DNA of 64,000 nt from Janibacter limosus (GCF_004295485.1 NZ_CP036164.1:2294001-2358000); one strand, 5' to 3'; positions 6,591 through 15,692 are shown, numbered from the stretch's first letter. Numbers and translations: made by a program. The notes: generated by a model from the sequence alone, not told the origin.

Positions 6591-7706
6591 TCACTTCTCC
6601 TTGGTCTCGATGGTGCAGGAACCGGCGACGGCGGAGATGCAGGTCTGCACCTTGACCGCCGGGTCGTCGGGAGTTGTCGAGGTGACGTCGCCGGTGCGCA
6701 GGTCGCGCACGGCTCCGTCGGTCATGGGCAGGACGCAGCTGAAGCAGATGCCCATCCGGCACCCGCTCGGCATGAGGACGCCGGCGTCCTCGGCGGCGTC
6801 GAGGATGGTGGTGGCGCCGTCGAGCTCGAGGGTCTTGGTCTCCGCCCCGACACGAAGGGAGGCGGTCCCCCCTTCGCCGGCCTCGACGATGGTGGGCCGG
6901 AAGCGCTCCACGTGCAGCAGGTCGGTGTGGCCAGCCGCCTCGTAGTGCTGCTCGAAGGCGTCGAGCATGGGGGTCGGCCCGCAGATCCAGGTCTCGCGGT
7001 CGCGCCAGTCGGGGACGAGCTCGTCGAGCTGGTCGGGGGTGAACATGCCCTCGTCGTCGGTGTGGCGCACCATCACGCGCACCCCGGGAGCGGGGTTGGC
7101 CAGCTCCTTGGCGAAGATCACGTCGTCGGCCGTCGGCGCGGAGTGCGCGTGGACGACGTCGAGCCCGTCGAAGTCGTGGTTGCGCATCATCCCCATGACC
7201 GGCGTGATGCCGGAGCCACCGGTGAGGAAGAGGACCTTGGGCGGGACGCTCTGCGGGAGCATGAAGTCGCCGGTCGCCTGGTCGAGCTGGACGATCGTGC
7301 CCGGCCGCGTGTGGTGCACGAGGTGCCGGGAGACCAGACCGTCGGGCATCGCCTTGACGGTGATTGAGATCAGACCGTCGCGGGCGCTCGTGTCGGAGGT
7401 CAGGGAGTAGGCGCGCCACAGGCGGCGGCCGTCGACGTCGACGCCGATCCGGATGTACTGGCCGGCCGCGTGGCCCTGCCAGTCCCGACCTGCGCGGATG
7501 GTTATCGTGGCGGCGTCGCGGGTCTCGGGGATGACGGAGACGATGCGGCCGCGCAGGTCGGCGCCGGCGCGAAGGGGGGCGATGAGGTCGAGGTACTCGT
7601 CGGGGACGACGGGGGTGGCCAGGCCACGGGCGATGCGGACAGCGGTGTCGCGGACCTTCAGCAGAGGCTGGGTCCGGACCGCGTCTCGATTCGCAAAGGT
7701 TGTCAT
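6591..7706 (-). CDS. Desaturase electron-transfer protein: ferredoxin-NADP reductase with 2Fe-2S domain
   Basis: 371 residues. The order is an FAD domain (RAYSLTSD, about residue 107), a NAD(P)H-binding domain (FLTGGSGITPVMGMMR, then WICGPTPML) and a C-terminal plant-type ferredoxin domain with CRMGICFSC and a distal Cys (QTCISAV). This is the organisation of mycobacterial Rv3230c, the NADPH oxidoreductase that feeds DesA3. ATG 7706 was chosen because upstream codons lack family similarity. It is divergent from the PucR-type regulator, which is a likely controller. The intergenic region holds the inverted repeat TGTCTCG/CGAGACA (near 7741-7788). Confidence 0.92.
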   Translation of the reverse strand: MTTFANRDAVRTQPLLKVRDTAVRIARGLATPVVPDEYLDLIAPLRAGADLRGRIVSVIPETRDAATITIRAGRDWQGHAAGQYIRIGVDVDGRRLWRAYSLTSDTSARDGLISITVKAMPDGLVSRHLVHHTRPGTIVQLDQATGDFMLPQSVPPKVLFLTGGSGITPVMGMMRNHDFDGLDVVHAHSAPTADDVIFAKELANPAPGVRVMVRHTDDEGMFTPDQLDELVPDWRDRETWICGPTPMLDAFEQHYEAAGHTDLLHVERFRPTIVEAGEGGTASLRVGAETKTLELDGATTILDAAEDAGVLMPSGCRMGICFSCVLPMTDGAVRDLRTGDVTSTTPDDPAVKVQTCISAVAGSCTIETKEK

Positions 7707-7863
7707 GACTCCATCCTCTCGCCTCAACAAGGCGATGGTTGTGTCTCGTGCGAGTAGTGTTTGACCTGAAGAATTGTTCGCTCGAGACAAAGAGGCGGTG
7801 TGGCCTGGCACTCACTCCCCTGCAGTCCTTCGAGAATTCATCCCTGCTGAAGAAGGAATTCCC

Positions 7864-9048
7864 TTGTCGGACAAAGACGGTCGGACCGCGCAGCACGCCG
7901 CGGACCTCGCCCTCGACGAGGCGACGGTCGACGCCCTTCGCGCTCACCTGCCGAGGGTGGCCAAGGTCGTCATGGCCGAGGTGATGGAGCAGGTCCCGGC
8001 CTACGACGTCCCCTTCCAGGGGCGGATGGGGCAGATCATCGAGAAGGCCGTGCAGGTCTCGCTCGAGAGCTTCGTGTCGCTCGCCTCGCAGTCCGCGCCC
8101 GATGGCGCGCCGGTCGGCGTGGGTGTCAGCGCCGCACGGGACCTCGGGCAGGCCGAGGCGCGCAACGGCCGCCCCGTCGATGCGCTGCTCGCCGCCTATC
8201 GCGTCGGGTCGCGCGCCGCGTGGCGCGAGCTGTCCGTCGAGGCGATCGCCGTGGGCGTCGACGCCGCCACGCTGGGGCGGTTTGCCGAGCTGGTCTTCAC
8301 CTACATCGACGAGCTGTCCGCCGCCTCGGTGGCCGGCCACAACCGGGAGACGAGCAGCACCGAGCGCGAGCGCATCGTCCACCTCGACCGGCTCGCCCGC
8401 GGGCTGCTCACCGGGGTCGGTGAGGTCGAGCTCGAGGCCGCCGCGGCCGCCGCCCGCTGGACCCCGCCACGCACCCTGACTGCCGTCATGGTCCCCCGCC
8501 ACCGTCTCGTGCGGACCGTCGGCGTCCTCGACCCCCGCACGCTGAGCCTCGCCGAGGACCTGCCGGGCTCCGTCGACACCCACTCCACGCTGCTCGTCCC
8601 CGACAGCGGCGGGCGCGCACGCCAGCGGCTGCTGGCGCTGCTCGACGGCCACGACGCCGCGGTCGGCCCTGCCCGGCCGTGGACGCGCGCCCACGAGTCC
8701 TACGAGCGGGCCGTGCGGGGCATCGGGCTGCGTGACGGGGTCGTCGACACCGACGCACTGCTGCCCGAGCTCGTCCTGCAGGCCGACCCCGCGGCGCTGG
8801 CCGATCTGCGCGCGGCGGCGCTGGCTCCCTTCGACGAGGTGACCGACGGTGCCGCGGACCGGCTGGCCGACACCCTGCGCGCGTGGCTGCTGCTGCAGGG
8901 GCGCCGCGAGCTGGTCGCCGAGACACTGCACGTCCACCCGCAGACGGTGCGTTACCGGATGAACCAGGTGCGCGACCTCTACGGCGAGCGCCTCAACGAC
9001 CCCGACGAGGTGCTGGCGATCCTGCTGGCCCTGGGGCGCACCCCCTGA
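7864..9048 (+). CDS. PucR-family transcriptional regulator (C-terminal HTH)
   Basis: 394 residues from TTG 7864, which has GAAGGAA 5 nt upstream; an in-frame ATG at 7774 lies inside the divergent promoter region and is unlikely. The C-terminus LVAETLHVHPQTVRYRMNQV is the PucR/CdaR-type HTH, in which leucine-rich helices read DNA, preceded by a GGDEF-like CdaR fold. The N-terminal region (about 20-180) is helical with no recognisable ligand motif. Position and divergence suggest it controls the desaturase-reductase operon, perhaps sensing a lipid intermediate (inference). Family B tandem repeats start 2 nt after its stop codon. Confidence 0.82.
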   Translation: MSDKDGRTAQHAADLALDEATVDALRAHLPRVAKVVMAEVMEQVPAYDVPFQGRMGQIIEKAVQVSLESFVSLASQSAPDGAPVGVGVSAARDLGQAEARNGRPVDALLAAYRVGSRAAWRELSVEAIAVGVDAATLGRFAELVFTYIDELSAASVAGHNRETSSTERERIVHLDRLARGLLTGVGEVELEAAAAAARWTPPRTLTAVMVPRHRLVRTVGVLDPRTLSLAEDLPGSVDTHSTLLVPDSGGRARQRLLALLDGHDAAVGPARPWTRAHESYERAVRGIGLRDGVVDTDALLPELVLQADPAALADLRAAALAPFDEVTDGAADRLADTLRAWLLLQGRRELVAETLHVHPQTVRYRMNQVRDLYGERLNDPDEVLAILLALGRTP

Positions 9049-9050
9049 GT

Positions 9051-9194
9051 GCGCATCTCCTTAAGGAAATGCGAACCCTTGCGCATTTCCTTAAGGAAAT
9101 GCGAACTCCTTGCGCAGACCTCAAGGAGATGCGGACTCCTTGCGCATTTCCTTAAGGAGATGCGAACCCTTGCGCACGACCTCAAGGAGATGCG
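9051..9194. repeat. Family B tandem repeat array (5 units of 30-31 bp)
   Basis: Each unit contains GCGCA followed by a variant of TTTCCTTAAGGAAATGCG; the full form CGCATTTCC-TTAA-GGAAATGCG is a perfect 22-bp palindrome. Units vary between TTTCC/GACCTC and GGAAATG/GGAGATG. The array starts directly after the regulator stop codon and runs into the 3' end of the convergent hydrolase gene, whose last codons and stop come from the repeat. The same unit is found at 21458-21569. Confidence 0.85.
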
Positions 9195-9913
9195 AAGGGA
9201 GGGCCCGTCACCCACGCGGCCACGGACTCGGCCACCGCGGGGCCGTTGGTGAAGGAGTGGGTGCCGGGGGCTTCGTCGACACGTACGTCAGCGGCATTGT
9301 CCCCCAAAGCTCCTCGCAACGCCTCGCGCACTGCGTCGGGTGAGCCGAAGGGGTCCTTGCGCCCCTGGATCACGTGCACCGGCAGGCCGGCCTCGACCGG
9401 GAGGACGAGCTCGCCGATCCGGGACTTGTCCGGCCCCTTGCCCGGCGGCACGAGCGGGAAGGACAGCGCGAGCACCCCGTCGGCGCCCAGCTCCCCCGCG
9501 AGCCGGCAGGCCACACGCGCACCCGCGCTGCGGCCACCGAAGACCACCCGCTCGGCCAGCTCGCCCCGCACCGCGGCGACGATCTCGCGCCACGCGGCGT
9601 CGAGCTTGGGCGGCATGGGCGCCACCTTCTTGCCCGCCACCCGCCACGGCATCTCCACCAGCGCCACCTGCCACCCGTGCTCCGGCAGCAGCTTCGCGAT
9701 GGCGGCGAGGTCCTTGGCGTCGACCCCGCCACCGGCCCCGTGGGTGAGGAGCAGGGAGCCTCGGGTCACCCCCTTCGCCGGGGTGGTGTGGACGCGGGCC
9801 GGGCCCTGCGCGGTCGGGAGGCTTCGCCCTTCGAGACGGCGCTGGAGCGCCTCCTCAGGGATCGGGGGGCGACGGCGCTGGAGCGCCTCCTCAGGGATCG
9901 GGGGGTCAGCCAC
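9182..9913 (-). CDS. Alpha/beta-hydrolase of the dienelactone-hydrolase-like (KANL3/Tex30) type
   Basis: 243 residues from GTG 9913. Hydrolase features: LLLTHGAGGGVDAKDL (oxyanion HGAGGG), FGGRSAGARVACRLA (nucleophile elbow GRSAG), HVIQGRKDPFGSP (acid) and GTHSFTNG (His). The substrate is unknown. The first 35 residues are not domain sequence: they contain PPIPEEALQRR twice, which is a translated family A repeat, so the N-terminus has been extended or the true start lies further in. The C-terminal residues FASP and the stop codon come from a family B unit. Its start overlaps the SRAP stop by 8 nt, so the two genes are co-transcribed. Confidence 0.8.
   Translation of the reverse strand: MADPPIPEEALQRRRPPIPEEALQRRLEGRSLPTAQGPARVHTTPAKGVTRGSLLLTHGAGGGVDAKDLAAIAKLLPEHGWQVALVEMPWRVAGKKVAPMPPKLDAAWREIVAAVRGELAERVVFGGRSAGARVACRLAGELGADGVLALSFPLVPPGKGPDKSRIGELVLPVEAGLPVHVIQGRKDPFGSPDAVREALRGALGDNAADVRVDEAPGTHSFTNGPAVAESVAAWVTGPPFASP
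9830..9905. repeat. Family A REP-like element, copy 2 (in coding DNA)
   Basis: CTTCGAGACGGCGCTGGAGC is followed by GCCTCCTCAGGGATCGGGGG, and the second half is repeated (GGCGCTGGAGCGCCTCCTCAG at about 9838 and 9873). GGCGCT/AGCGCC forms the stem. It lies within the 5' coding end of the hydrolase gene. Confidence 0.65.
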
Positions 9914-10736
9914 CGAGGATCTCCCCTGTCTCGGGGTCGACGACGCCGACCAGCTCAGATGCGGGCAGCGGGTCGAGCAGGTGCGGGCCGTTGTTGCGGG
10001 TCGCGCCCACCGCCGTCGAGATCGGGTGGGCGGCGAATCGACCCGGCTGGGCGAAGGCGAGCAGCTCCCCCACCTCGGCGAGGTCCGTCAGGCCCGGGTC
10101 GAGCCAGCGCGTCCAGTCCTCGCGCTCGAGCACCAGCGGCTGGCGGTCGTGGATGCGGTCCATGCCGGGGTCGGCCGTCGTCGTGATGATCGTGAAGGTC
10201 GTCAGCCACGCCTGCGGGTCGTCGTTGTCGGCGACGGCCCGGTCCCGCCAGAACTCGTACAACCCGGCGAAGGCGAGCGGCTCGTCGTCGCCGCGGTGGA
10301 TGAAGAAGGGCTGCTTGCGCGGTTTGCCCTTGCTGTCGGTCGCCACCGGCGAGGCCTGCCACTCGTACCAGCCCGCGGCCGGCACCAGGCAGCGCCGGCT
10401 CGCTGCCGCCTTGGCGAAGGAGGACTTCTCGAGCACCGTCTCCGCGCGGGCATTGGTCATCCGCAGCCCGACCTTGGTCTCCTTGGCCCACGACGGCACG
10501 AGGCCCCACGTGAGCAGTCGCAGCTGGCGAAGGGGGTCCCCCTCCCCCTTGGGCGCACGGCTGAGGACGACCGGCGCCTGCTTGGTCGGCGCCATGTTGT
10601 AGTCCGGGGTGCCCGGCGGCGGGTCCTGGGGTGACTTCAGCAGCGAGCGCGCCGGGTCACCGACCCGATCGGCGTCGATCTCGAACTCCTCGATCAGGTC
10701 ATCCGGGTTGGCCGTGGCCGCGTATCGTCCGCACAC
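9906..10736 (-). CDS. SRAP-domain protein (HMCES/YedK family abasic-site DNA-protein crosslinker)
   Basis: 276 residues from GTG 10736, which places the catalytic Cys at position 2 (M-CGRYAAT). Other family residues are seen: NARAETV, PAAGWYEW with the conserved Glu, and IHDRQPLVLE with the conserved His. SRAP proteins trap abasic sites in single-stranded DNA through a thiazolidine link to Cys2. A TACGCT hexamer 6 nt before GTG fits leaderless transcription and supports this start. It is followed by the hydrolase gene in an 8-nt overlap. Confidence 0.93.
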   Translation of the reverse strand: MCGRYAATANPDDLIEEFEIDADRVGDPARSLLKSPQDPPPGTPDYNMAPTKQAPVVLSRAPKGEGDPLRQLRLLTWGLVPSWAKETKVGLRMTNARAETVLEKSSFAKAAASRRCLVPAAGWYEWQASPVATDSKGKPRKQPFFIHRGDDEPLAFAGLYEFWRDRAVADNDDPQAWLTTFTIITTTADPGMDRIHDRQPLVLEREDWTRWLDPGLTDLAEVGELLAFAQPGRFAAHPISTAVGATRNNGPHLLDPLPASELVGVVDPETGEILGG

Positions 10737-10742
10737 ACCTCG

Positions 10743-10748
10743 AGCGTA
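10743..10748 (-). promoter_or_regulatory. -10 hexamer, leaderless start of the SRAP gene
   Basis: TACGCT on the minus strand, then 6 nt, then GTG 10736. Confidence 0.5.
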
Positions 10749-10824
10749 GGCCGACGAGCCGACTACGGTAGTCACGTACCCGCCGGGGCCCTCCCGGTGA
10801 CGTCCACGACGACAAGGAGCAGTC

Positions 10825-11340
10825 ATGATCGTTCGTCGCATTGCCCGCCCCATGCTGGCCGGCATCTTCATCTGGGGCGGCATCAACGCCCTTCGCTACC
10901 CGAGCGCCCACGCGCCCGCCGCCGAGAAGGTCACCAAGCCGCTCGCCTCCAAGACCCAGCTGCCCGACGACACCGAGCTGCTGGTGCGCGCCAACGGCGC
11001 CGCGATGCTCGCCGGTGGGGCCCTGCTCGCCACGGGCAAGTTCCCCCGTCTGGCCTCCACCGTCCTCATGGGCACGCTCGCCCCGACGGCCGCGACGCAC
11101 GACTTCTGGGCCGAGTCCGACCCGCAGGCCAAGGCCGGCAAGATGACCCAGTTCATCAAGGACATCTCCCTCATGGGTGGCCTGATGCTGGCCGCCGTCG
11201 ACACCGAGGGCAAGCCCGGCGTCGCCTACCGCGCCAAGCTCGCCGGCCAGAGCGTCGAGCGGACCGCGCGCAGTGCCCGCGCCACGGCCCGCCGCGAGGC
11301 CAAGCTGGCCGCCCTCCAGGCCAAGAACGCGGTGTCCTGA
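10825..11340 (+). CDS. DoxX-family membrane protein
   Basis: 171 residues with the DoxX start MIVRRIARPMLAGIFIWGGI and further hydrophobic segments (ANGAAMLAGGALLATGK, LASTVLMGTLAPTAATH). DoxX proteins are small four-helix membrane proteins linked to thiol and redox stress; in mycobacteria one forms a complex with superoxide dismutase and a thiosulfate sulfurtransferase. The tail after about residue 130 is basic and alanine-rich and is predicted to be cytoplasmic. A GACAAGGAG site precedes ATG 10825. It ends 6 nt before aroA, so it may be the first gene of the aroA-rsgA operon. Confidence 0.85.
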   Translation: MIVRRIARPMLAGIFIWGGINALRYPSAHAPAAEKVTKPLASKTQLPDDTELLVRANGAAMLAGGALLATGKFPRLASTVLMGTLAPTAATHDFWAESDPQAKAGKMTQFIKDISLMGGLMLAAVDTEGKPGVAYRAKLAGQSVERTARSARATARREAKLAALQAKNAVS

Positions 11341-11346
11341 CCCGCG

Positions 11347-12642
11347 ATGACCAGCCCTGATTGGCATGCCCCGGCAGCGTCCGGCCGCCTCGATGCGACC
11401 GTGACGCTGCCGGGCAGCAAGTCCCTCACCAACCGGTACCTCGTCCTCGCCGCCCTGGCCTCGGACACCTCGCGGCTGCGCCGCCCCCTTCGCTCCCGGG
11501 ACACCGAGCTGATGGCCCAGGCCCTGCGCCAGCTCGGCGCCGGCGTCGACGACGCCACGTCCACCGGCGGCTCCCCCGACTGGCTGATCACCCCCGCGAC
11601 CCTGCGCGGCGGACGCCCCGTCGACTGCGGCCTCGCGGGGACCGTCATGCGCTTCCTCCCGCCCGTCGCGGCCCTGGCCGGCGGCCCGGTGCCCTTCGAC
11701 GGCGACGAGCACGCCCGCGTGCGGCCGATGGCCGCGGTCATCGATGCTCTCCGGGACCTCGGCGTGACGATCGAGGACGAAGGGAGGGGCACCCTCCCCT
11801 TCGTCGTGCAGGGACAGGGCTCGGTGCGTGGCGGCACGGTCGTCGTCGACGCGTCCGCGTCCTCCCAGTTCATCTCCGCGCTGCTGCTCGTCGGGTCACG
11901 CTTCGACGAGGGCATCACGATCGTCCACGAGGGCAAGCCCGTGCCGTCGCTGCCGCACATCGAGATGACCGTCGAGACGCTGCGCGACGCCGGTGCCGCG
12001 GTCGACGACTCCGAGGCCAACACCTGGCGGGTCGAGCCGGGCGAGCTGCTGCCGCTCGACGTGACCGTCGAGCCCGACCTGTCCAACGCCGCGCCCTTCC
12101 TCGCCGCCGCGGTCGTGGCCGGCGGGTCGGTCTCGGTCCCCGACTGGCCGGGGCACACCACCCAGGCCGGCGACCGGATCCGCGACGTGCTCGAGCAGAT
12201 GGGCGCCGAGGTCACCCTCGACTCGCGCACGCTGACCGTGACCGGCGACGGGCACCCGCGCGGGATCGACATCGACCTGCACGATGCCGCCGAGCTGACC
12301 CCCGTCGTGGCTGCCCTGGCGGCGTGCGCCGAGGGCCGCTCGTACATCCGCGGGGTCGGGCACATCCGCGGTCACGAGACCGACCGGATCGCCGCGCTCT
12401 CGCGCGAGCTGGGCGGTCTGGGCGTCGGGGTGACCGAGCTCGAGGACGGGCTGCAGATCGACCCGGCACCCTTGCGGGGCAACACCTTCCACACCTACGC
12501 CGACCACCGCATGGTGATGGCCGGCGCCGTGATGGCGCTGCGCGCGCCGGGCACGGTCGTGCAGGACCCGGGCACCGTCGTCAAGACGCTGCCCGAGTTC
12601 GTCCAGCTGTGGCAGTCCATGCTCGAGGCCGCGGCACGCTGA
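11347..12642 (+). CDS. aroA: 3-phosphoshikimate 1-carboxyvinyltransferase (EPSP synthase)
   Basis: 431 residues. It joins phosphoenolpyruvate to shikimate-3-phosphate in aromatic amino-acid synthesis. Signature regions: LPGSKSLTNRYLVLAAL (phosphate-binding Lys/Ser), DCGLAGTVMRFLPPVAAL and YADHRMVMAGAVMALRAPG. The sequence looks complete, with no internal break. It overlaps rsgA by 1 nt (TGATG), so the pair is translationally coupled, as in many actinobacteria. Confidence 0.96.
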   Translation: MTSPDWHAPAASGRLDATVTLPGSKSLTNRYLVLAALASDTSRLRRPLRSRDTELMAQALRQLGAGVDDATSTGGSPDWLITPATLRGGRPVDCGLAGTVMRFLPPVAALAGGPVPFDGDEHARVRPMAAVIDALRDLGVTIEDEGRGTLPFVVQGQGSVRGGTVVVDASASSQFISALLLVGSRFDEGITIVHEGKPVPSLPHIEMTVETLRDAGAAVDDSEANTWRVEPGELLPLDVTVEPDLSNAAPFLAAAVVAGGSVSVPDWPGHTTQAGDRIRDVLEQMGAEVTLDSRTLTVTGDGHPRGIDIDLHDAAELTPVVAALAACAEGRSYIRGVGHIRGHETDRIAALSRELGGLGVGVTELEDGLQIDPAPLRGNTFHTYADHRMVMAGAVMALRAPGTVVQDPGTVVKTLPEFVQLWQSMLEAAAR

Positions 12643-13727
12643 TGGGCCGGGCCGCGAGCAGCTGGGACGAGCGGGACGTGCGGGTGCGGCCCAACCGGCG
12701 AGGCACCCGTCCCCGCACCAAGGACCGGCCCAAGCACGAGGACGCGGTAGTCGGACGCGTGACCGCGGTCGACCGCGGTCGCTGGACGACCCTCGTGCCG
12801 GCAGGCGACGGTCTGCCCGAGCGCGTCGTCATCGCGATGCGGGCCCGCGAGCTGGGCCGCTCCCCCGTCGTGGTCGGCGACCGGGTCGCGATGGTCGGCG
12901 ACACCTCCGGGCAGCCGGACGGGCTCGCGCGCATCGTGCGGATCGAGGAGCGGGCGACGGTGCTGCGGCGCACGGCAGACGACACCGACCCCTTCGAGCG
13001 GGTGATCGTCGCCAACGCCGACCAGCTCGTGGTCGTCGCGGCCCTGGCCGACCCCGAGCCGCGCCCCCGACTCATCGACCGCTGCCTGGTGGCGGCCTAC
13101 GACGCCGGGATGGACCCCCTTCTCGTCCTGACGAAGTCCGACCTCGCGTCCGGTGAGGACTTCCTCGCCCAGTACGCACCGCTCAACGTGCCGCACGTGG
13201 TGACCTCGGTGCTCACCGAGGGCAGCGAGGGCCTGACCGAGCTGCGGCGGCGTCTGGCCGGGCGGGTCTCCGTGCTCGTCGGGCACTCCGGGGTCGGCAA
13301 GTCCACGCTGGTCAACGCGCTGTGCCCCGACGCCGACCGGGCGACCGGCCACGTCAACGACGTCACCGGCCGCGGGCGCCACACGTCGACCAGTGCTCTG
13401 GGGCTGCGGCTGCCGGCCGTCGACGGGCTCGAGATCGATGGGCGTGAGATCGACCTGGACGACCCGGACGCACCCGGGTGGATCATCGACACCCCGGGGA
13501 TCCGGTCCTTCGGGCTGGCGCACGTGCAGCCCGACCACATCATCCGGCACTTCCCCGAGCTGGCGGAGGGCGCCGACGCCGGCTGCCCGCGCGGGTGCAC
13601 CCACGACGAGCCCGACTGCGCCCTCGACGCCTGGGTGGCTGCCGGGCACGCCGGGACCGGCGGAGAGCAGCGACTGGACTCCCTTCGCCGGCTGCTGCGG
13701 GCGCGATCGGGCGAGGACACCCACTAG
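12642..13727 (+). CDS. rsgA: Ribosome small-subunit-dependent GTPase RsgA
   Basis: 361 residues. An N-terminal OB-like region is followed by a circularly permuted GTPase: TKSD (G4), then the P-loop [14 protein letters not shown], then DTPG (G3). The C-terminal zinc site is [12 protein letters not shown]. RsgA acts in 30S subunit maturation. The first 40 residues ([20 protein letters not shown]) are very basic, as usual in actinobacterial copies. It is followed by a 48-bp perfect palindrome that should end the operon. Confidence 0.95.
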   Translation: MGRAASSWDERDVRVRPNRRGTRPRTKDRPKHEDAVVGRVTAVDRGRWTTLVPAGDGLPERVVIAMRARELGRSPVVVGDRVAMVGDTSGQPDGLARIVRIEERATVLRRTADDTDPFERVIVANADQLVVVAALADPEPRPRLIDRCLVAAYDAGMDPLLVLTKSDLASGEDFLAQYAPLNVPHVVTSVLTEGSEGLTELRRRLAGRVSVLVGHSGVGKSTLVNALCPDADRATGHVNDVTGRGRHTSTSALGLRLPAVDGLEIDGREIDLDDPDAPGWIIDTPGIRSFGLAHVQPDHIIRHFPELAEGADAGCPRGCTHDEPDCALDAWVAAGHAGTGGEQRLDSLRRLLRARSGEDTH

Positions 13728-13741
13728 CTGGCGCGCCTCCC

Positions 13742-13789
13742 GTCCTGCTCCTCGTGGTGGGTCACGTGACCCACCACGAGGAGCAGGAC
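13742..13789. terminator. 48-bp perfect palindrome
   Basis: 24-bp arms with no spacer, starting GTCCTGCTCCTCGTGGTGGG and centred on CACGTG. It lies 15 nt after rsgA and 60 nt before hisN. As RNA it would form a long hairpin, probably the aroA-rsgA terminator. Confidence 0.7.
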
Positions 13790-13836
13790 CGGAGGCACCG
13801 GACCTCTCCCTTGCCTCCTCCCGGAGGCCGGGCAGG

Positions 13837-13842
13837 TACGTT
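13837..13842 (+). promoter_or_regulatory. -10 hexamer, leaderless start of hisN
   Basis: TACGTT, then 6 nt, then ATG 13849. hisN is separated from rsgA by the palindrome and needs its own promoter. Confidence 0.5.
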
Positions 13843-13848
13843 GACCGG

Positions 13849-14643
13849 ATGGCGACCTCCCACTATGCCGACGACCTGCGACTGGCCCACGTGCTGGCCG
13901 ACCAGGTCGAGCGGATCACGATGTCCCGGTTCCAGGCGGACGACCTCGTCGTCGAGTCCAAGCCCGACCTGACCCCCGTCAGCGACGCCGACCGCTCCTG
14001 CGAGGAGGCGATCCGCGCCCAGCTGTCCCGCTCCCGCGGTCGCGACGCGGTCCTCGGCGAGGAGTTCGGCAACACCGGTGACTCGCAACGTCGCTGGATC
14101 ATCGACCCGATCGACGGGACCAAGAACTACGTCCGCGGCGTCCCCGTCTGGGCGACGCTCATCGGTCTCGTCGACGGCGAGGACTGCGTCATGGGGCTCG
14201 TCGCGGCGCCCGCCCTCGGCCGCCGCTGGTGGGCCGCCAAGGACGCCGGCGCCTGGACCGGGCGCTCGCTCTCGCAGGCCCGGCAGATCGGCGTCTCCAA
14301 GGTCTCCCGGCTCGCCGACGCCTCCCTCTCCTACAGCTCGCTCGACGGCTGGCGTGAGAGCGGACGCGGGAGCAGCTTCCTCAACCTGACCTCCGACATG
14401 TGGCGCACCCGGGCCTACGGGGACTTCTGGTCCTACATGCTCGTGGCTGAGGGCGCCGTCGACGTCGCCGCCGAGCCCGAGCTCGAGCTCTACGACATGG
14501 CGGCCCTCGTCGCGATCGTCGAGGAGGCGGGCGGCCGATTCACCTCCCTCGACGGCACCCGCGGCCCGTGGGGTGGCAATGCCGTGGCGAGCAATGGGCT
14601 GCTGCACGACGAGGTGCTCTCGCGTCTGACCCCTCGGCCATAG
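13849..14643 (+). CDS. hisN: Histidinol-phosphatase, inositol-monophosphatase type
   Basis: 264 residues. The metal-binding motifs of the IMPase fold are intact: LGEEFG (Glu), [15 protein letters not shown] (DPIDGT) and [18 protein letters not shown] (WD-like C-terminal motif, here YD). Actinobacteria use this family for the penultimate step of histidine synthesis, and the gene commonly follows aroA-rsgA. Activity on inositol phosphates cannot be excluded from sequence. ATG 13849 is supported by the leaderless -10 signal. Confidence 0.9.
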   Translation: MATSHYADDLRLAHVLADQVERITMSRFQADDLVVESKPDLTPVSDADRSCEEAIRAQLSRSRGRDAVLGEEFGNTGDSQRRWIIDPIDGTKNYVRGVPVWATLIGLVDGEDCVMGLVAAPALGRRWWAAKDAGAWTGRSLSQARQIGVSKVSRLADASLSYSSLDGWRESGRGSSFLNLTSDMWRTRAYGDFWSYMLVAEGAVDVAAEPELELYDMAALVAIVEEAGGRFTSLDGTRGPWGGNAVASNGLLHDEVLSRLTPRP

Positions 14644-14710
14644 CAGTCACAAAGGCCCCACCAGCATCAACAGCACCACCTGCCGGCACAGCAGCACCCG
14701 GCCGAGCAAT

Positions 14711-14797
14711 GGTTGTGTGTTGAACTGGTAGCCACAGCTGCCGGCGAGGCCTACAGGGGGACGCCGGCACCCAGAACTACCGGTTCAACACACAACC
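14711..14797. repeat. Family D 87-bp hairpin, left copy
   Basis: The outer arms GGTTGTGTGTTGAACTGGTA and TACCGGTTCAACACACAACC pair over 21 bp with one mismatch; an inner TGCCGGCG/CGCCGGCA adds a second stem. It is almost identical to the copy at 15693-15779 in the same orientation, and the two enclose one gene. Confidence 0.8.
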
Positions 14798-14817
14798 AAC
14801 CCTGCTGACCTGACTGG

Positions 14818-15615
14818 TCAGAGGGCGTACCTGGCGGGATCCTCGGCGTGGCGGCCGGACCGGATGACCTGCAGCAGGGTGTGCGAGGTCTTGCTCCACC
14901 TGCCCATGATCATGTGGTGGGTCAGCCGCGAGGTGAAGTACCCCAGCTCCAGCGCGCGCAGGTCCCGGGCTCTGTCCTTGGCGTAGGTGTCCTCTCCGGT
15001 GTGGTGCGCCCTGCTGTCGCACTCGATGATCCAGCGGCGCCCGGCCAAGTTGTCGACCCAGCCCACACCAGCAATCTTGACCTGGGGCGTCATGGTCACA
15101 TTGTGCAGCTGGAGGAAGAGCCGCACCTTGCTCTCGGTCCCGGCCTGCGACAGCCCCGAGACCCGACTGAGCACTCGGGCTGTCCGGCGCGGCGCGGCGC
15201 TGGCCAGGGCAGCGATCTCCTCAGCGCTCACCTTGCCCAGGTGCAGGGCCGAGTCGGCGAGGATCCCGACGTCGAGCGGGTCCAGGCAGCCGATCGCGTG
15301 CTCCAGCAGCAGGCGCGGGGACGCGATGGCATCACTCTCCGGCCACCCGTGGTGCCACCCGTGCCCGACCCATGCGGCACCTACGGGCCCGCGCCGTGCG
15401 TAGACGTGCCGGCCGTGCTCGTGCGGCACCCACAGTCCGTGCTCCTTGGCCGCCGTCACACAGGTCGGGCGCAGCCCCTCCGCCAGGGCCTGCCGGACCT
15501 CGAGCGAGGTGTCGGGCGTGACGTAGTACCTGCCCGCACGTGCGAGATCACCTCTGCCCACCGTCGCCGCCAGCTCGCGTGCGCTCCCCTGCCACTGGTC
15601 TCTCAGATAGATCAT
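14818..15615 (-). CDS. DUF559-type nuclease-like protein with AbiEi-like N-terminus
   Basis: 265 residues from ATG 15615. The C-terminal domain resembles the Vsr/PD-(D/E)XK-like DUF559 fold: ESKVRLFLQLHNVTMTPQV, then VGWVDNLAGRRWIIECDSR with the acidic pair D..E.D and a following HTGEDTYAKDRARDLRALE. The N-terminal 150 residues have a winged-helix look (ARAGRYYVTPDTSLEV) like AbiEi-type antitoxins of type IV systems. No partner toxin is adjacent. The gene sits alone between two family D hairpins, suggesting a self-contained cassette. The exact biochemical role is unknown. Confidence 0.7.
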   Translation of the reverse strand: MIYLRDQWQGSARELAATVGRGDLARAGRYYVTPDTSLEVRQALAEGLRPTCVTAAKEHGLWVPHEHGRHVYARRGPVGAAWVGHGWHHGWPESDAIASPRLLLEHAIGCLDPLDVGILADSALHLGKVSAEEIAALASAAPRRTARVLSRVSGLSQAGTESKVRLFLQLHNVTMTPQVKIAGVGWVDNLAGRRWIIECDSRAHHTGEDTYAKDRARDLRALELGYFTSRLTHHMIMGRWSKTSHTLLQVIRSGRHAEDPARYAL

Positions 15616-15692
15616 CCGACCAGCACAGCGGCCAACCGCACCGCCGCACAGGACCATCGCAGATCTGGGGAAGAACCCCCCTTCGCCCCGAG

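Noticed and set aside
5347..8937. A nearly 1200-codon open frame on the minus strand covering the desaturase and extending upstream
   Set aside because: Only the last 413 codons match the desaturase. The rest is antisense or out of frame to the reductase and the PucR regulator and is low-complexity Arg/Pro-rich, a shadow of GC-rich codon bias.
9051..9194. Palindromic repeats considered as a CRISPR array
   Set aside because: There are no 30-40 bp unique spacers and no cas genes, and the same unit occurs in frame within another gene.
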